This document shows, piece after piece, positions 51,525 through 59,147 of a stretch of 64,000 bases of DNA (position 1 is its first letter; every line of letters starts with the position of its first letter). The notes under the pieces are model-generated. The model saw only the letters and a program-made list of their open reading frames with translations, ran no database searches and was not told the origin of the DNA. Where the stretch lies: assembly GCF_014646875.1 (NCBI RefSeq), contig NZ_BMOC01000013.1:1-64000 (forward strand), in the 5' to 3' direction. Source of the stretch: Halobellus salinus (lineage in GTDB: Archaea; Halobacteriota; Halobacteria; Halobacteriales; Haloferacaceae). The translations under genes were made by a program, and so were the position numbers.

Positions 51525-52265
51525 ATGTACGAGGCGGTCTACGCCCACCCCGACGGCGATAGCACGGCCGCCCGGTTCGCGGTGACGGCCGACCGGGACG
51601 GGTACGACGGCGTGATCGTTCGCGCGGTCGACGCCCACCCCGACCACGATCGACTCCGGGAGTCACTACCGACCGACCTCGTCGACGCCGCGGAGGTCGT
51701 CGCTCCCGACCCACAGCACGCCAGCGGCGCGGTGGGGAACGCCCGCACCGAGCGGACCGTGGTCTGCGTCCGCGGCGGGACCGACGCGCTGAATCGCTTC
51801 GCCGTTGAACAGCCCCGGGTCGACGTGCTCTCCAAGCCGTTCGTCGGCGACGGCCGGGGAGACCACCGTCGCGGTGGCGGCTCCGGCGACGTCGATCACG
51901 TGCTCGCGAAGGCCGCACGCGACAACGGAGTCCACATCGAGGTGAACCTGGGGCCGGCGCTTCGGGGTCGCGGCGGCAGCCGGGTCCGCCACCTGAAGCG
52001 GCTCCGTCGGCTGCATCGGATCGTTGACCACTACGACACCCCGTACGTCGTGAGCGCCACCGCCGAGTCGCACCTCCAGCTCCGGGCACCCCGGGAACTG
52101 GCCGCCGTCGGCGAGGAGATCGGGCTCGGCGAGGAGTGGACCCGACGCGGGCTCGACGCGTGGGGCGACCTCGTCGAACGGAACCGGACGCGGCTGTCCG
52201 AGTCGTTCATTGCCCCCGGCGTCGAACGTGGCCGGTATGAAGAAGACGATCGCGGAGCACGCTGA
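51525..52265 (+). CDS. rnp3: Ribonuclease P protein component 3 (p30)
   Basis: 246 residues, TIM-barrel RNase P subunit p30. MYEAVYAHPDGDSTAARFAV at the N-terminus, VEQPRVDVLSKPF, HVLAKAARDNGVHIEVNLGP and TPYVVSATAESHLQLRAPRE are typical. It forms a complex with Pop5 and RNase P RNA to mature tRNA 5' ends. An Arg/Gly-rich loop (GDGRGDHRRGGGSGD) sits mid-protein. The next gene starts 29 bp inside its 3' end. It is part of the conserved archaeal RNase P-proteasome cluster. Confidence 0.92.
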   Translation: MYEAVYAHPDGDSTAARFAVTADRDGYDGVIVRAVDAHPDHDRLRESLPTDLVDAAEVVAPDPQHASGAVGNARTERTVVCVRGGTDALNRFAVEQPRVDVLSKPFVGDGRGDHRRGGGSGDVDHVLAKAARDNGVHIEVNLGPALRGRGGSRVRHLKRLRRLHRIVDHYDTPYVVSATAESHLQLRAPRELAAVGEEIGLGEEWTRRGLDAWGDLVERNRTRLSESFIAPGVERGRYEEDDRGAR

Positions 52266-52887
52266 GCGGTTTTCCGAAGCGGCGGGCACCTATGACGGCG
52301 ATCAAGACTCCGAGGAGTACCTGGCGTGTGCGGACCTAGTGGTCGGCCACGCCGCGCCCGACGCCGACGAGGTCGTGCTCGATCTCGGCACCGGTACGGG
52401 CGCGATCGCGCTCGCACTCGCGCCGTCGGCGGGCCGAGTGATCGGCCGCGACATCAGCGCCGGAATGCTCGAAGCGGCCCGATCGAAGGCCGCCGACGCG
52501 GGGATCGACACCGTCGAATTCGGCGAGGGTCGGTTCCGCGACCCCGGTTACGACGGCCAGGTTGGCGTTGTCACCTCGAACTTCGCGATGCACCACCTCT
52601 CGGACGACGAGAAGCGGGAGGCCATCGGGGTCATCGCGGACCTGAACCCCCGGCGGTTCGTGCTCGGTGACGTGATGTTCTTCGGGGAGTCCGACCCCTC
52701 GGAGCCGTTCTACGACCCCGCTGTCGACGACCCCGCAACCGTCGGGACGCTCGTTGACACGCTGACCGACGAGGGGTTCGTTCTGGTCGCGGTCGAACGG
52801 GTCCACGACCAGGTCGGCGTGCTGGTAACCGAGCGGTTCGGCGAGAGGAGCGAGCGCGCCGGGGTCGTTGGGGGTGGGGTGGAGTGA
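52237..52887 (+). CDS. Class I SAM-dependent methyltransferase
   Basis: 216 residues. Motif I is VVLDLGTGTGAIALALAPSA, acidic loop VIGRDISAGMLEAARSKAAD, motif IV VGVVTSNFAMHHLSDDEKRE and VLGDVMFFGES. The substrate is not identifiable. The position between rnp3 and rnp2, overlapping the first by 29 bp and the second by 4 bp, is conserved in haloarchaea as I recall, and suggests a tRNA or RNA-processing link, by inference. ATG 52237 is the first start that precedes the domain. Confidence 0.88.
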   Translation: MKKTIAEHAERFSEAAGTYDGDQDSEEYLACADLVVGHAAPDADEVVLDLGTGTGAIALALAPSAGRVIGRDISAGMLEAARSKAADAGIDTVEFGEGRFRDPGYDGQVGVVTSNFAMHHLSDDEKREAIGVIADLNPRRFVLGDVMFFGESDPSEPFYDPAVDDPATVGTLVDTLTDEGFVLVAVERVHDQVGVLVTERFGERSERAGVVGGGVE

Positions 52888-53363
52888 AACACCTCCCCAA
52901 ACACCTGCGAGCACGGTGGCGGTACCTCGCCGTTGGGATCGAGACGTGGCCCGACGCCGACGTCGACCGCGCGGCGTTCCAGCGGGAGGTGTGGTACGCC
53001 GCCCAAGACCTCTACGGCGACGTCGGCAGCGCCGAGGCCGACCTGACGGTGGTGGAGTTCGATCTCACGGAGGGCGACGGCGAGGCGATCGTCCGGGCGC
53101 ATCGCGGGGCCGAAGAGCGCGCGCGCGCCGCGGTCGCGTGTCTGGCGGCCGTCGACGGCCACTCAGTCGGCGTCCGTGTCCGCGGGATTTCGGGGACGAT
53201 GCGGGCGTGTTCGGAAAGGTATTTGAACGGCGGGACCCGAGGTGGTAAGCAGAGAGACGTCGTGTTCGAGAACGAACCTAGCCCTGCCGTCGTCCGTGGA
53301 ACGCGTTTCGATGTCGACGCCGGGGACGGGTTCGTGGGCGCGACGCGGCTCGATTTCGAGTAA
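52884..53363 (+). CDS. rnp2: Ribonuclease P protein component 2 (Pop5/Rpp14)
   Basis: 159 residues from GTG. KHLPKHLRARWRYLAVGIET is the conserved Pop5 N-terminus. AFQREVWYAAQDLYGDVGSA and GDGEAIVRAHRGAEERARAA, then VGVRVRGISGTMRACSERYL (the GxSGT motif) complete the family signature. It pairs with p30 in the RNase P holoenzyme. A 4-bp ATGA-type overlap with the methyltransferase is present; psmA follows 4 bp after its stop. Confidence 0.92.
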   Translation: MKHLPKHLRARWRYLAVGIETWPDADVDRAAFQREVWYAAQDLYGDVGSAEADLTVVEFDLTEGDGEAIVRAHRGAEERARAAVACLAAVDGHSVGVRVRGISGTMRACSERYLNGGTRGGKQRDVVFENEPSPAVVRGTRFDVDAGDGFVGATRLDFE

Positions 53364-53367
53364 TACT

Positions 53368-54174
53368 ATGCAGGGACAAGCCCAACAGCAGGCATACGAC
53401 CGTGGAATCACGATCTTCTCGCCAGACGGTCGGCTCTACCAAGTGGAGTACGCCCGTGAGGCGGTCAAACGCGGGACCGCAAGCGTCGGCGTCCGGACAC
53501 CCGAGGGGGTCGTCCTCGCGGCCGACAAGCGGTCGCGCTCCCCACTGATGGAGCCGACGAGCGTCGAGAAGATTCACAAGGCCGACGACCACGCCGGGAT
53601 CGCCTCGGCGGGCCACGTCGCCGACGCCCGACAGCTCATCGACTTCGCGCGGCGGCAGGCGCAGGTCAACCGCCTGCGGTACGGCGAACCCGTCGGCGTT
53701 GAGACACTGACGAAGAACATCACCGACCACATCCAGCAGTACACCCAGGTCGGCGGCGCGCGGCCGTTCGGCGTGGCGCTTCTCGTCGGCGGCGTCGAGA
53801 ACGGCGACCCCCGCCTCTACGAGACCGACCCCTCCGGCACCCCCTACGAGTGGAAGGCGGTCTCGATCGGGTCGGACCGCGGCGACATCCAGGAGCACCT
53901 GGAGGAGAACTACGACGAGGACCTGAGTCTCGACGACGGTGTCGGGTTGGCGCTGCAGGCGATCGCGTCGGCGAACGACGACGAACTCGAAAGCGGCGGC
54001 GTCGACGTGGCGACGATCGGTGTCGACGACGAAGCGTTCGTCGAACTCAGCAACGATGAGATCGACGAGTACATCGCTGCGAACGACCTCGAACCGACCG
54101 AAGAGGACGAAGAGGACGAAGAGAACGAAGAGGACGAAGAGGACGCAGACGGCGACGAAGACACCGAAGAGTAG
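53368..54174 (+). CDS. psmA: 20S proteasome alpha subunit
   Basis: 268 residues. The N-terminal gating peptide and H0 helix (QQQAYDRGITIFSPDGRLYQ, VEYAREAVKRGTASVGVRT) and ADKRSRSPLMEPTSVEKIHK are hallmarks of alpha subunits, with no catalytic N-terminal Thr. FARRQAQVNRLRYGEPVGVE and RPFGVALLVGGVENGDPRLY form the ring interfaces. The C-terminal ~30 residues are almost all Asp/Glu. The ring docks PAN ATPases and opens the degradation chamber. Stand-alone start 4 bp after rnp2. Confidence 0.96.
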   Translation: MQGQAQQQAYDRGITIFSPDGRLYQVEYAREAVKRGTASVGVRTPEGVVLAADKRSRSPLMEPTSVEKIHKADDHAGIASAGHVADARQLIDFARRQAQVNRLRYGEPVGVETLTKNITDHIQQYTQVGGARPFGVALLVGGVENGDPRLYETDPSGTPYEWKAVSIGSDRGDIQEHLEENYDEDLSLDDGVGLALQAIASANDDELESGGVDVATIGVDDEAFVELSNDEIDEYIAANDLEPTEEDEEDEENEEDEEDADGDEDTEE

Positions 54175-54585
54175 TCCCGCAGCGTCCGCATAACTGCGTT
54201 CTTTCGATTCGGTACGATCTTGCTCCGACAGTCTGTCCGCTGACAGTTCCGACGGTGATCGGCTCGTGAGAGTTGCGAAATCTGGTACAGAGATGCACCC
54301 TGCGAGGATTTTGCACCCGCCGTGGAGTCGGTCGGTGTAGTGCACTGGCCGCGACCGACCGGAGGGAGCGAGCGGGCTAAGGAGTCCTCAACGGAGCGGG
54401 CCAAGGAGTCCTCAACGGAGCGAGCCAAGGAGTCCTCAACGGAGCGAGCCAAGGAGTCCTCAACGGAGCGGTGACGCCGCGACTGAGAGGGTGACGCCGC
54501 GCTTTCGATCGAACTTCTGTTAGTGGAGTTTCAGAGGAACCTCATACAGCCGGGCGGCAACGCCGCCCGCGACAAAAGGTCGGTT
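54175..54585. other. Non-coding region with 24-bp tandem repeats and 28-mer
   Basis: About 410 bp between convergent psmA and a winged-helix gene. 54190-54340 is AT-richer than the genes and shows no clear feature. 54349-54376 is an extragenic 28-mer, 54370-54465 the repeat array listed separately, followed by GTGACGCCGCG twice (54471 and 54491). No terminator with a T-run was identified for psmA. Confidence 0.55.
54370..54465. repeat. 24-bp tandem repeat array downstream of psmA
   Basis: Four 24-bp units, consensus GAGCGRGCCAAGGAGTCCTC followed by AACG, at 54370-54393, 54394-54417, 54418-54441 and 54442-54465. Units 3 and 4 are identical. Each holds the palindrome-like GGAGTCC. The array begins inside the extragenic 28-mer, suggesting it grew from that element. 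Confidence 0.95.
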
Positions 54586-54939
54586 CTAGTGCTCCTCGTA
54601 CGCCAGATTCATGAGCCACTGCGAGAACGCGTCGCTGTTGTGGTTGACCTCCTCCTCGCCGATGAACGGCGAGAGCATGTCTCCCGCCATGAGGAGCCCG
54701 AACTCGAGGTCACGCGCGGCGGGCGCTAAGTGGTAGGTGTTGTGGCCGTCGTAGACCGTCTCCTCGCGCTGGATCAATCCCTGTCCGGCGAGCGACTCGG
54801 CGATCCGACTGCCTTTCCGCGAGGAGATGTCCAGTTCCTTCCAGAAGTCGCTCTGGTGGATCCCACCCGTCTCCCGTATGAACTCCAGCCCTTCGCGTTC
54901 GTCCTCCGAGAGGTCGGCCTCCGCGGCGCTCGCGCTCAT
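54586..54939 (-). CDS. Winged helix-turn-helix regulator
   Basis: 117 residues. SEDEREGLEFIRETGGIHQS, then DFWKELDISSRKGSRIAESL as the recognition helix, and LIQREETVYDGHNTYHLAP as the wing. The pattern resembles the MarR/B-block-binding type. The C-terminal helices EVNHNSDAFSQWLMNLAYEE may dimerise. ATG 54937-54939 gives a leaderless mRNA with TATA box ATTTAAG about 25 bp upstream. That TATA overlaps the stop codon of the NRDE gene behind it. Confidence 0.84.
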   Translation of the reverse strand: MSASAAEADLSEDEREGLEFIRETGGIHQSDFWKELDISSRKGSRIAESLAGQGLIQREETVYDGHNTYHLAPAARDLEFGLLMAGDMLSPFIGEEEVNHNSDAFSQWLMNLAYEEH

Positions 54940-54964
54940 ACGTGTACGTGGCTTACCGAGTCGC

Positions 54965-54971
54965 TTAAATG
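54965..54971 (-). promoter_or_regulatory. TATA box overlapping the NRDE stop codon
   Basis: CATTTAAGC on the minus strand is both the TATA element of the winged-helix gene (about 26 bp before its ATG) and the last codons of the NRDE gene (ATT TAA). Transcription through the NRDE gene would therefore cross this promoter. Confidence 0.6.
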
Positions 54972-55738
54972 TGGCCTTCCACCCGGCGGAAGGCGGTCTC
55001 ACACGGTGGTCCGTCCGCGAACCGCATATCGGTGGTGCCGTCCGACCGCAGCGTGAAAAGCGAGGCCGAGCAGGTTCCGAACTCGCGCTCGGGGTCGTGA
55101 ACGCAGACGCCGTGATTGTGGTCGCCCAGCGCGTCGGCCGCGCGGGACCGCCACGCCGGCGCCGACTCGCCGGGCTCGGGGGTTAAGACGTTTCGGAGCC
55201 GGGTCGCGTTGCCCGCCTGCTCGGCGCCGCGGCCGGGATCACGTTCGGGCTCGAAATACTCCCCGTCGATACCGACGTTGACAACCACGTGGACGCCGGG
55301 ATCGAGCCGCCGGACGTCGAGGCCGCCGTCCCACTCGAAGTACAGTGCGGTGGGGTCACCGGGCGTTGCCTCGCCGCCGCGTTCGGCCACGATCAGGTTG
55401 AATCCGTCGTAGGTGTGGGCCGCGAGCGCGTCGTCGACGACTGACCGGGCCTCGTGGGTCGACGCCGCGCCGAGTACGTCGCGGACCAACAGTCCGCGGG
55501 AGCGCTCGCCACCGCCCGGGACGTCGACCCACCGGTTTGTGATCGCAACGACGACGCCGTGTTCGTTGGCGCCGATCCAGGTCCCGCCGGCCTCGGCGTC
55601 TCGGGGCGCGAGGATGGACGGATCGCCGTCGGTGACGGCTGGCGGCTCCGACGGCCGCCCGGACAGTTCGTCGCGGTTCGCGGCGACGACGACCGGCGCG
55701 TCGTCGACGACGCGCCACCCGAGCGTCAGCGTGCACAT
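54965..55738 (-). CDS. NRDE family protein (TANGO2 homologue)
   Basis: 257 residues. The catalytic-type N-terminal Cys at residue 2 (MCTLTLGWRVVDDAPVVVAA) is followed by the signature N-R-D-E in AANRDELSGRPSEPP. AEAGGTWIGANEHGVVVAIT, RSRGLLVRDVL and FNLIVAERGG also fit NRDE/TANGO2. The family is Ntn-hydrolase-like and has been connected with heme trafficking and acyl metabolism; the activity of the archaeal members is unknown. Start ATG 55736-55738 leaves Cys2 exposed after Met removal, as expected. Confidence 0.9.
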   Translation of the reverse strand: MCTLTLGWRVVDDAPVVVAANRDELSGRPSEPPAVTDGDPSILAPRDAEAGGTWIGANEHGVVVAITNRWVDVPGGGERSRGLLVRDVLGAASTHEARSVVDDALAAHTYDGFNLIVAERGGEATPGDPTALYFEWDGGLDVRRLDPGVHVVVNVGIDGEYFEPERDPGRGAEQAGNATRLRNVLTPEPGESAPAWRSRAADALGDHNHGVCVHDPEREFGTCSASLFTLRSDGTTDMRFADGPPCETAFRRVEGHI

Positions 55739-55889
55739 ATCGAGTCTACGAACGGCAGCGTGAATACGCTGTCGACGGCGTCGGGCGGTCGAACCGCTGT
55801 CTACACCGGGAGCGAAGGGAGGCGGCTCCGCCCCCGCCCCCGATGTAACGGGACCATTGAAATAGACACTGTGCGAAGCCGGGGACGAG

Positions 55890-56333
55890 ATGTACGATCG
55901 GATCCTCCTCCCAACCGACGGCAGCGACGGCACGGAACAGGCGTTGGCACACGCGGTGGAGGTCGCCGACGGCCGCGACGCGACCATCCACGCGCTCTCC
56001 GTGGTCGACCGCCGGCTCTATCTGGCGGCCGACGAGGCGCAGAAGCCCGACCTGAAGGCGACGATGCAGGACGACGCCCAAGCGGCGGTCGAGCGCGTCG
56101 CCGACGGGGCCGCCGAGGCGGGGGTCGGCTGTACCGCGGTCGTCCGCGACGGCGTCCCCTCCCGGGAGATCTTGGAGTACGCCGCGGAGACGCCGGTCGA
56201 CCTCGTCGTGATGGGGACGCACGGCCGCTCGGGGCGCGACAAACTCGCGAACCTCGGCAGCGTGACCGAGCGGGTCGTCGAGAACACCGACACCCCGACC
56301 CTGGTGGTGCGGATCGACGACGCCGAGGCGTGA
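55890..56333 (+). CDS. Universal stress protein, UspA family
   Basis: 147 residues. MYDRILLPTDGSDGTEQALA and the ATP loop VMGTHGRSGRDKLANLGSVT (G-2x-G-9x-G-S) show an ATP-binding UspA. It differs from the copy at 10.7-11.2 kb, so they are paralogues. A TATA-like GAAATAGACA is about 33 bp upstream of the ATG. Confidence 0.9.
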   Translation: MYDRILLPTDGSDGTEQALAHAVEVADGRDATIHALSVVDRRLYLAADEAQKPDLKATMQDDAQAAVERVADGAAEAGVGCTAVVRDGVPSREILEYAAETPVDLVVMGTHGRSGRDKLANLGSVTERVVENTDTPTLVVRIDDAEA

Positions 56334-56495
56334 CGGGCTGGCCGTCGACGGTGACGGCGATGCTCGTCTCGGCGTCGCCGTCCCGATACGTCTCGGCGTC
56401 GACCGTGAGGCGACCCCGACTCGCGTCGGTCCCGAGTGTCGCCATCGGGTACTCGAGGGTGACGCCGTCGGCGTGCTTGCTACGCAGCAGGCCGC
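56334..56495 (-). pseudogene. Possible gene fragment, C-terminal end
   Basis: On the minus strand one frame reads SKHADGVTLEYPMATLGTDA, SRGRLTVDAETYRDGDAETS and IAVTVDGQPVT, a normal-looking acidic protein segment. It is open on both sides into poor-composition sequence (out of frame with the genes there). It could be the end of a former gene whose beginning lay at 56500 or above, now lost. Weak evidence. Confidence 0.3.
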
Positions 56496-57146
56496 TCAGA
56501 CGCCGTACCGGCTGTCGCGTTCGACGACGGTGTACCCCTGCGCCGCGAGGGCTTCGTCGCGGTACCGGCCGGCGACGAGCCGCTGTGGGAGGCGGCGCAG
56601 CCCGAAGCGTCGGTCGGACACGTACTCGTACTCCACTCCCGTCCGGCCGTCGTGTGGGGTGACGTGGACGGTGTACGTCGACCACGGTTCCCCCTCCGCG
56701 GTCACCGTCAGTTCGACGGTCCGGCCGCGCTCCGGGGTGGAGTTGCCACGGGCGCGGACCGTCACCTCCACCGACTGCAGGCCGAACAGGTACGAGATGC
56801 GGTACGTGACCGCCTCGTCGTCGACGACGACCGCGTCCGCGATCCCCCACTGGAACGCGAGCACCGGCGGCGTCGGGCCGGTGAACGCGTTGACTACCGC
56901 GTCTGCGTCGGCGTCGGTTTCGAGTCGGACGGTCCCGCGCAGTCGGAAGATGGGCACGCTGACGAGTGCGAGCGACCCGGCGAAGACGCCGACCGCCGGG
57001 ACCAACGACGTGGCCAGGTACGTGGCGAGGAACGTGACCACGACAGCGATGGCGACGAGTGCGCTCAGGGGGCGCTCGTACCTCCGGTATTGCTCCGCGA
57101 CGGTGCGTGCGTCGCGTGGTCGTTCGACATCGGGGTTGGAGGGCAT
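56496..57146 (-). CDS. Haloarchaeal membrane protein with two helices and a C-terminal beta domain
   Basis: 216 residues. Two transmembrane helices at about 28-45 and 50-67 (LSALVAIAVVVTFLATYLAT, LVPAVGVFAGSLALVSVPIF) are followed by a soluble domain: VRLETDADADAVVNAFTGPT, AVTYRISYLFGLQSVEVTVR, WSTYTVHVTPHDGRTGVEYE, then basic RRFGLRRLPQRLVAGRYRDE. Not recognised by family name. It lies between a uspA and nreA, with its own promoter region toward 57150. Confidence 0.7.
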   Translation of the reverse strand: MPSNPDVERPRDARTVAEQYRRYERPLSALVAIAVVVTFLATYLATSLVPAVGVFAGSLALVSVPIFRLRGTVRLETDADADAVVNAFTGPTPPVLAFQWGIADAVVVDDEAVTYRISYLFGLQSVEVTVRARGNSTPERGRTVELTVTAEGEPWSTYTVHVTPHDGRTGVEYEYVSDRRFGLRRLPQRLVAGRYRDEALAAQGYTVVERDSRYGV

Positions 57147-57294
57147 ACCGAAGGATCCACGCCTTCACCGTTGTATGTCTGTCGGGATCCGCTGGCCGTT
57201 CTGCCGACGGTCTCCGGCGACGCCCGTCCACAGCGCCTGCGATCCCCGGGCGCGACCGACATAATCATACCTGTCGCTCCCTCATCTCGGTGCC

Positions 57295-58560
57295 GTGAAC
57301 CTGGACGAGTACGTCGACCTCGAACGCAACGAGCGCGCGGAGCGTCGGCGACTCGCCGACCAGAAGTCCTACGACATCCTGGATCACCTCGAGACCTTCC
57401 AGGACCGCTTCGAGGAGACGCTCCAGGGCGATTCGCTCTACGGCGGCGTGTCGCCGTCGATCTTCGTCGGCACCTCGAACTACCCCCGCGTCTCCACGGG
57501 CGTGCTCTCGCCGGTGGGCCACGACGACGACGCCGAGCGGTTCGAGACCTCCGGCGCGTGGTACGACGAGGGAGTGTCGATCGCAGACGTGTTCGCCCGT
57601 CGGACATCGCTTCTGAACTCGACGCGGCCCCAAGAGGTGACGAGCGTCGCCGACTCCTGGAACGGCTTCCTTGGCACGCAACGGGAGGTCGCGATCTCCG
57701 ACCGCCCGGTGACCGTCGAGATCGGGCTGAACGAGCGTCCGAACGTCGACCTCGACGCCGGCGTTGAGGACGTGGCAACGCCGCTCGGCCCGCGGGCCCG
57801 CGCCACCTCCGCGGATCTCGCGGAGAACCCCCACGTGCCCCGACTGGTCGAGAAGACGCTCGAAGACGACGACTGGAACGCTGAAGGCGCAATTACCTAC
57901 CTCTACCGCCGCGGGTTCGACGTCTACGACATCAACACCATCCTGTCGGCGGGCGCGCTCGGACAGACCGAACAGCGCCGCCTCGTCCCCACGCGCTGGT
58001 CGATCACTGCTGTCGACGACACTGTGGGGAAATACCTCCGCGGGCGGATCCGCACCAACCCGTCGGTCGACAGTGTGGAAGTCCACCGCAACGAGTTCCT
58101 CGGCAACGCGTTCTGGGTCCTGCTCGCGCCCGGCGAGTGGGAGTACGAACTGGTGGAGCTCAAAGCCCCCGGCAGCGTCTGGAACCCCGATCCCGAGGCC
58201 GGAATGTACTTTGCCGCCGACCGGGAAGGATCGGAGGGTCGAACCGGCTACGTCGACGAGACCGCGGGCGCGTACCACGCCGCCCGGCTGGGTGTCCTCG
58301 AACACGTCGCGGAGCGCGGCCGGCAGGCCAAGGCGCTCGTGGTGCGGCACGTCTCCGACGACTACTGGGGCCCGGTCGGGGTCTGGCAGGTCCGGGAGGC
58401 CGTCCGGGACGCCTTTGACACCGACACCCACGGCACCGCAGAGACCTTCGGCGCGGCGCTCCGTGGGGTGACCGAACACCTGCCGGTGTCGGTGGCAGCG
58501 CTCCGACGCAAGTCGACGATGGCCGCGGGGTTACAGACGACATTCGGCGACTTCGGGTGA
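57295..58560 (+). CDS. nreA: DNA repair protein NreA
   Basis: 421 residues from GTG. SIFVGTSNYPRVSTGVLSPV and FARRTSLLNSTRPQEVTS form the conserved NreA core. DWNAEGAITYLYRRGFDVYD and EFLGNAFWVLLAPGEWEYEL follow, and the C-terminus QTTFGDFG is the short PCNA-binding PIP motif known from NreA proteins. In Haloferax, NreA works with DNA-damage responses to mitomycin C. The start is chosen because VNLDEYVDLERNERAERRRL matches the usual beginning; it has no ATG. Confidence 0.92.
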   Translation: MNLDEYVDLERNERAERRRLADQKSYDILDHLETFQDRFEETLQGDSLYGGVSPSIFVGTSNYPRVSTGVLSPVGHDDDAERFETSGAWYDEGVSIADVFARRTSLLNSTRPQEVTSVADSWNGFLGTQREVAISDRPVTVEIGLNERPNVDLDAGVEDVATPLGPRARATSADLAENPHVPRLVEKTLEDDDWNAEGAITYLYRRGFDVYDINTILSAGALGQTEQRRLVPTRWSITAVDDTVGKYLRGRIRTNPSVDSVEVHRNEFLGNAFWVLLAPGEWEYELVELKAPGSVWNPDPEAGMYFAADREGSEGRTGYVDETAGAYHAARLGVLEHVAERGRQAKALVVRHVSDDYWGPVGVWQVREAVRDAFDTDTHGTAETFGAALRGVTEHLPVSVAALRRKSTMAAGLQTTFGDFG

Positions 58561-58662
58561 CCGCCGCGGCGCGGTCCGTACGGGCCGGTCTCACGCGGTA
58601 GCCCGTTGAACGGGCGATACTACTTTATTCATCGGCTGAGACGATCCGACGGAGGTCTTACG

Positions 58663-59061
58663 GTGGAAATCTCAGATAAACTCCTGTGTCTGTTCAACGC
58701 TGACGTTCGCGACGAAGGCGATCGGTACGTCGTCGAGGTACCGAAACGCGAGGTCGAGACGGGGTCGGTCGATCCCGGCGAGACGTACCGCGTCGCTCTC
58801 ATCTCCCGCGCGGTGGAATCGACGTCCGACCCCGGTGAGCCCGACGAACCGACGTCGGAGCCCCAGCCACCAGTCGAACCGGGCGAGCTCCGGTACGTCG
58901 AGATCGAGGACATCGGCAAGCAGGGCGACGGCATCGCCCGCGTCGAGCGGGGCTACGTGATCATCGTCCCCGGCACCGAGGTCGGCGACCGTGTCAAAAT
59001 CGAGGTCGCCGAGGTCAAATCCAACTTCGCGGTGGGTGAAGTGATCGAAGAGGAGGTGTGA
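58663..59061 (+). CDS. TRAM domain RNA-binding protein
   Basis: 132 residues. The C-terminal TRAM domain is LRYVEIEDIGKQGDGIARVE, then RGYVIIVPGTEVGDRVKIEV, typical of archaeal TRAM proteins that act as cold-shock-like RNA chaperones. The N-terminal half (VEISDKLLCLFNADVRDEGD, KREVETGSVDPGETYRVALI) resembles the zinc-free upstream module of these proteins, joined by a Pro/Glu-rich linker. GTG 58663 follows a GGAGGT ribosome-binding site at 58650-58655, and the TATA-like TACTTTATT at 58620-58628 would give a leader of about 15 nt. The longer ORF from 58606 begins upstream of that TATA, so it is rejected. Confidence 0.82.
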   Translation: MEISDKLLCLFNADVRDEGDRYVVEVPKREVETGSVDPGETYRVALISRAVESTSDPGEPDEPTSEPQPPVEPGELRYVEIEDIGKQGDGIARVERGYVIIVPGTEVGDRVKIEVAEVKSNFAVGEVIEEEV

Positions 59062-59147
59062 TAATGGGTACTCTCGGCTCTTGCCGGTGAGTGACGTCAA
59101 CGGAGGTAGCGCCCGGCTGTGAACAGTGAGAGTAACCGTTGTGAGGG

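Noticed and set aside
53910-54452. Minus-strand frame beginning with eight-residue repeats ARSVEDSL
   Set aside because: The repeats are the 24-bp array read as codons; the rest is antisense to psmA with poly-Ser from its acidic tail.
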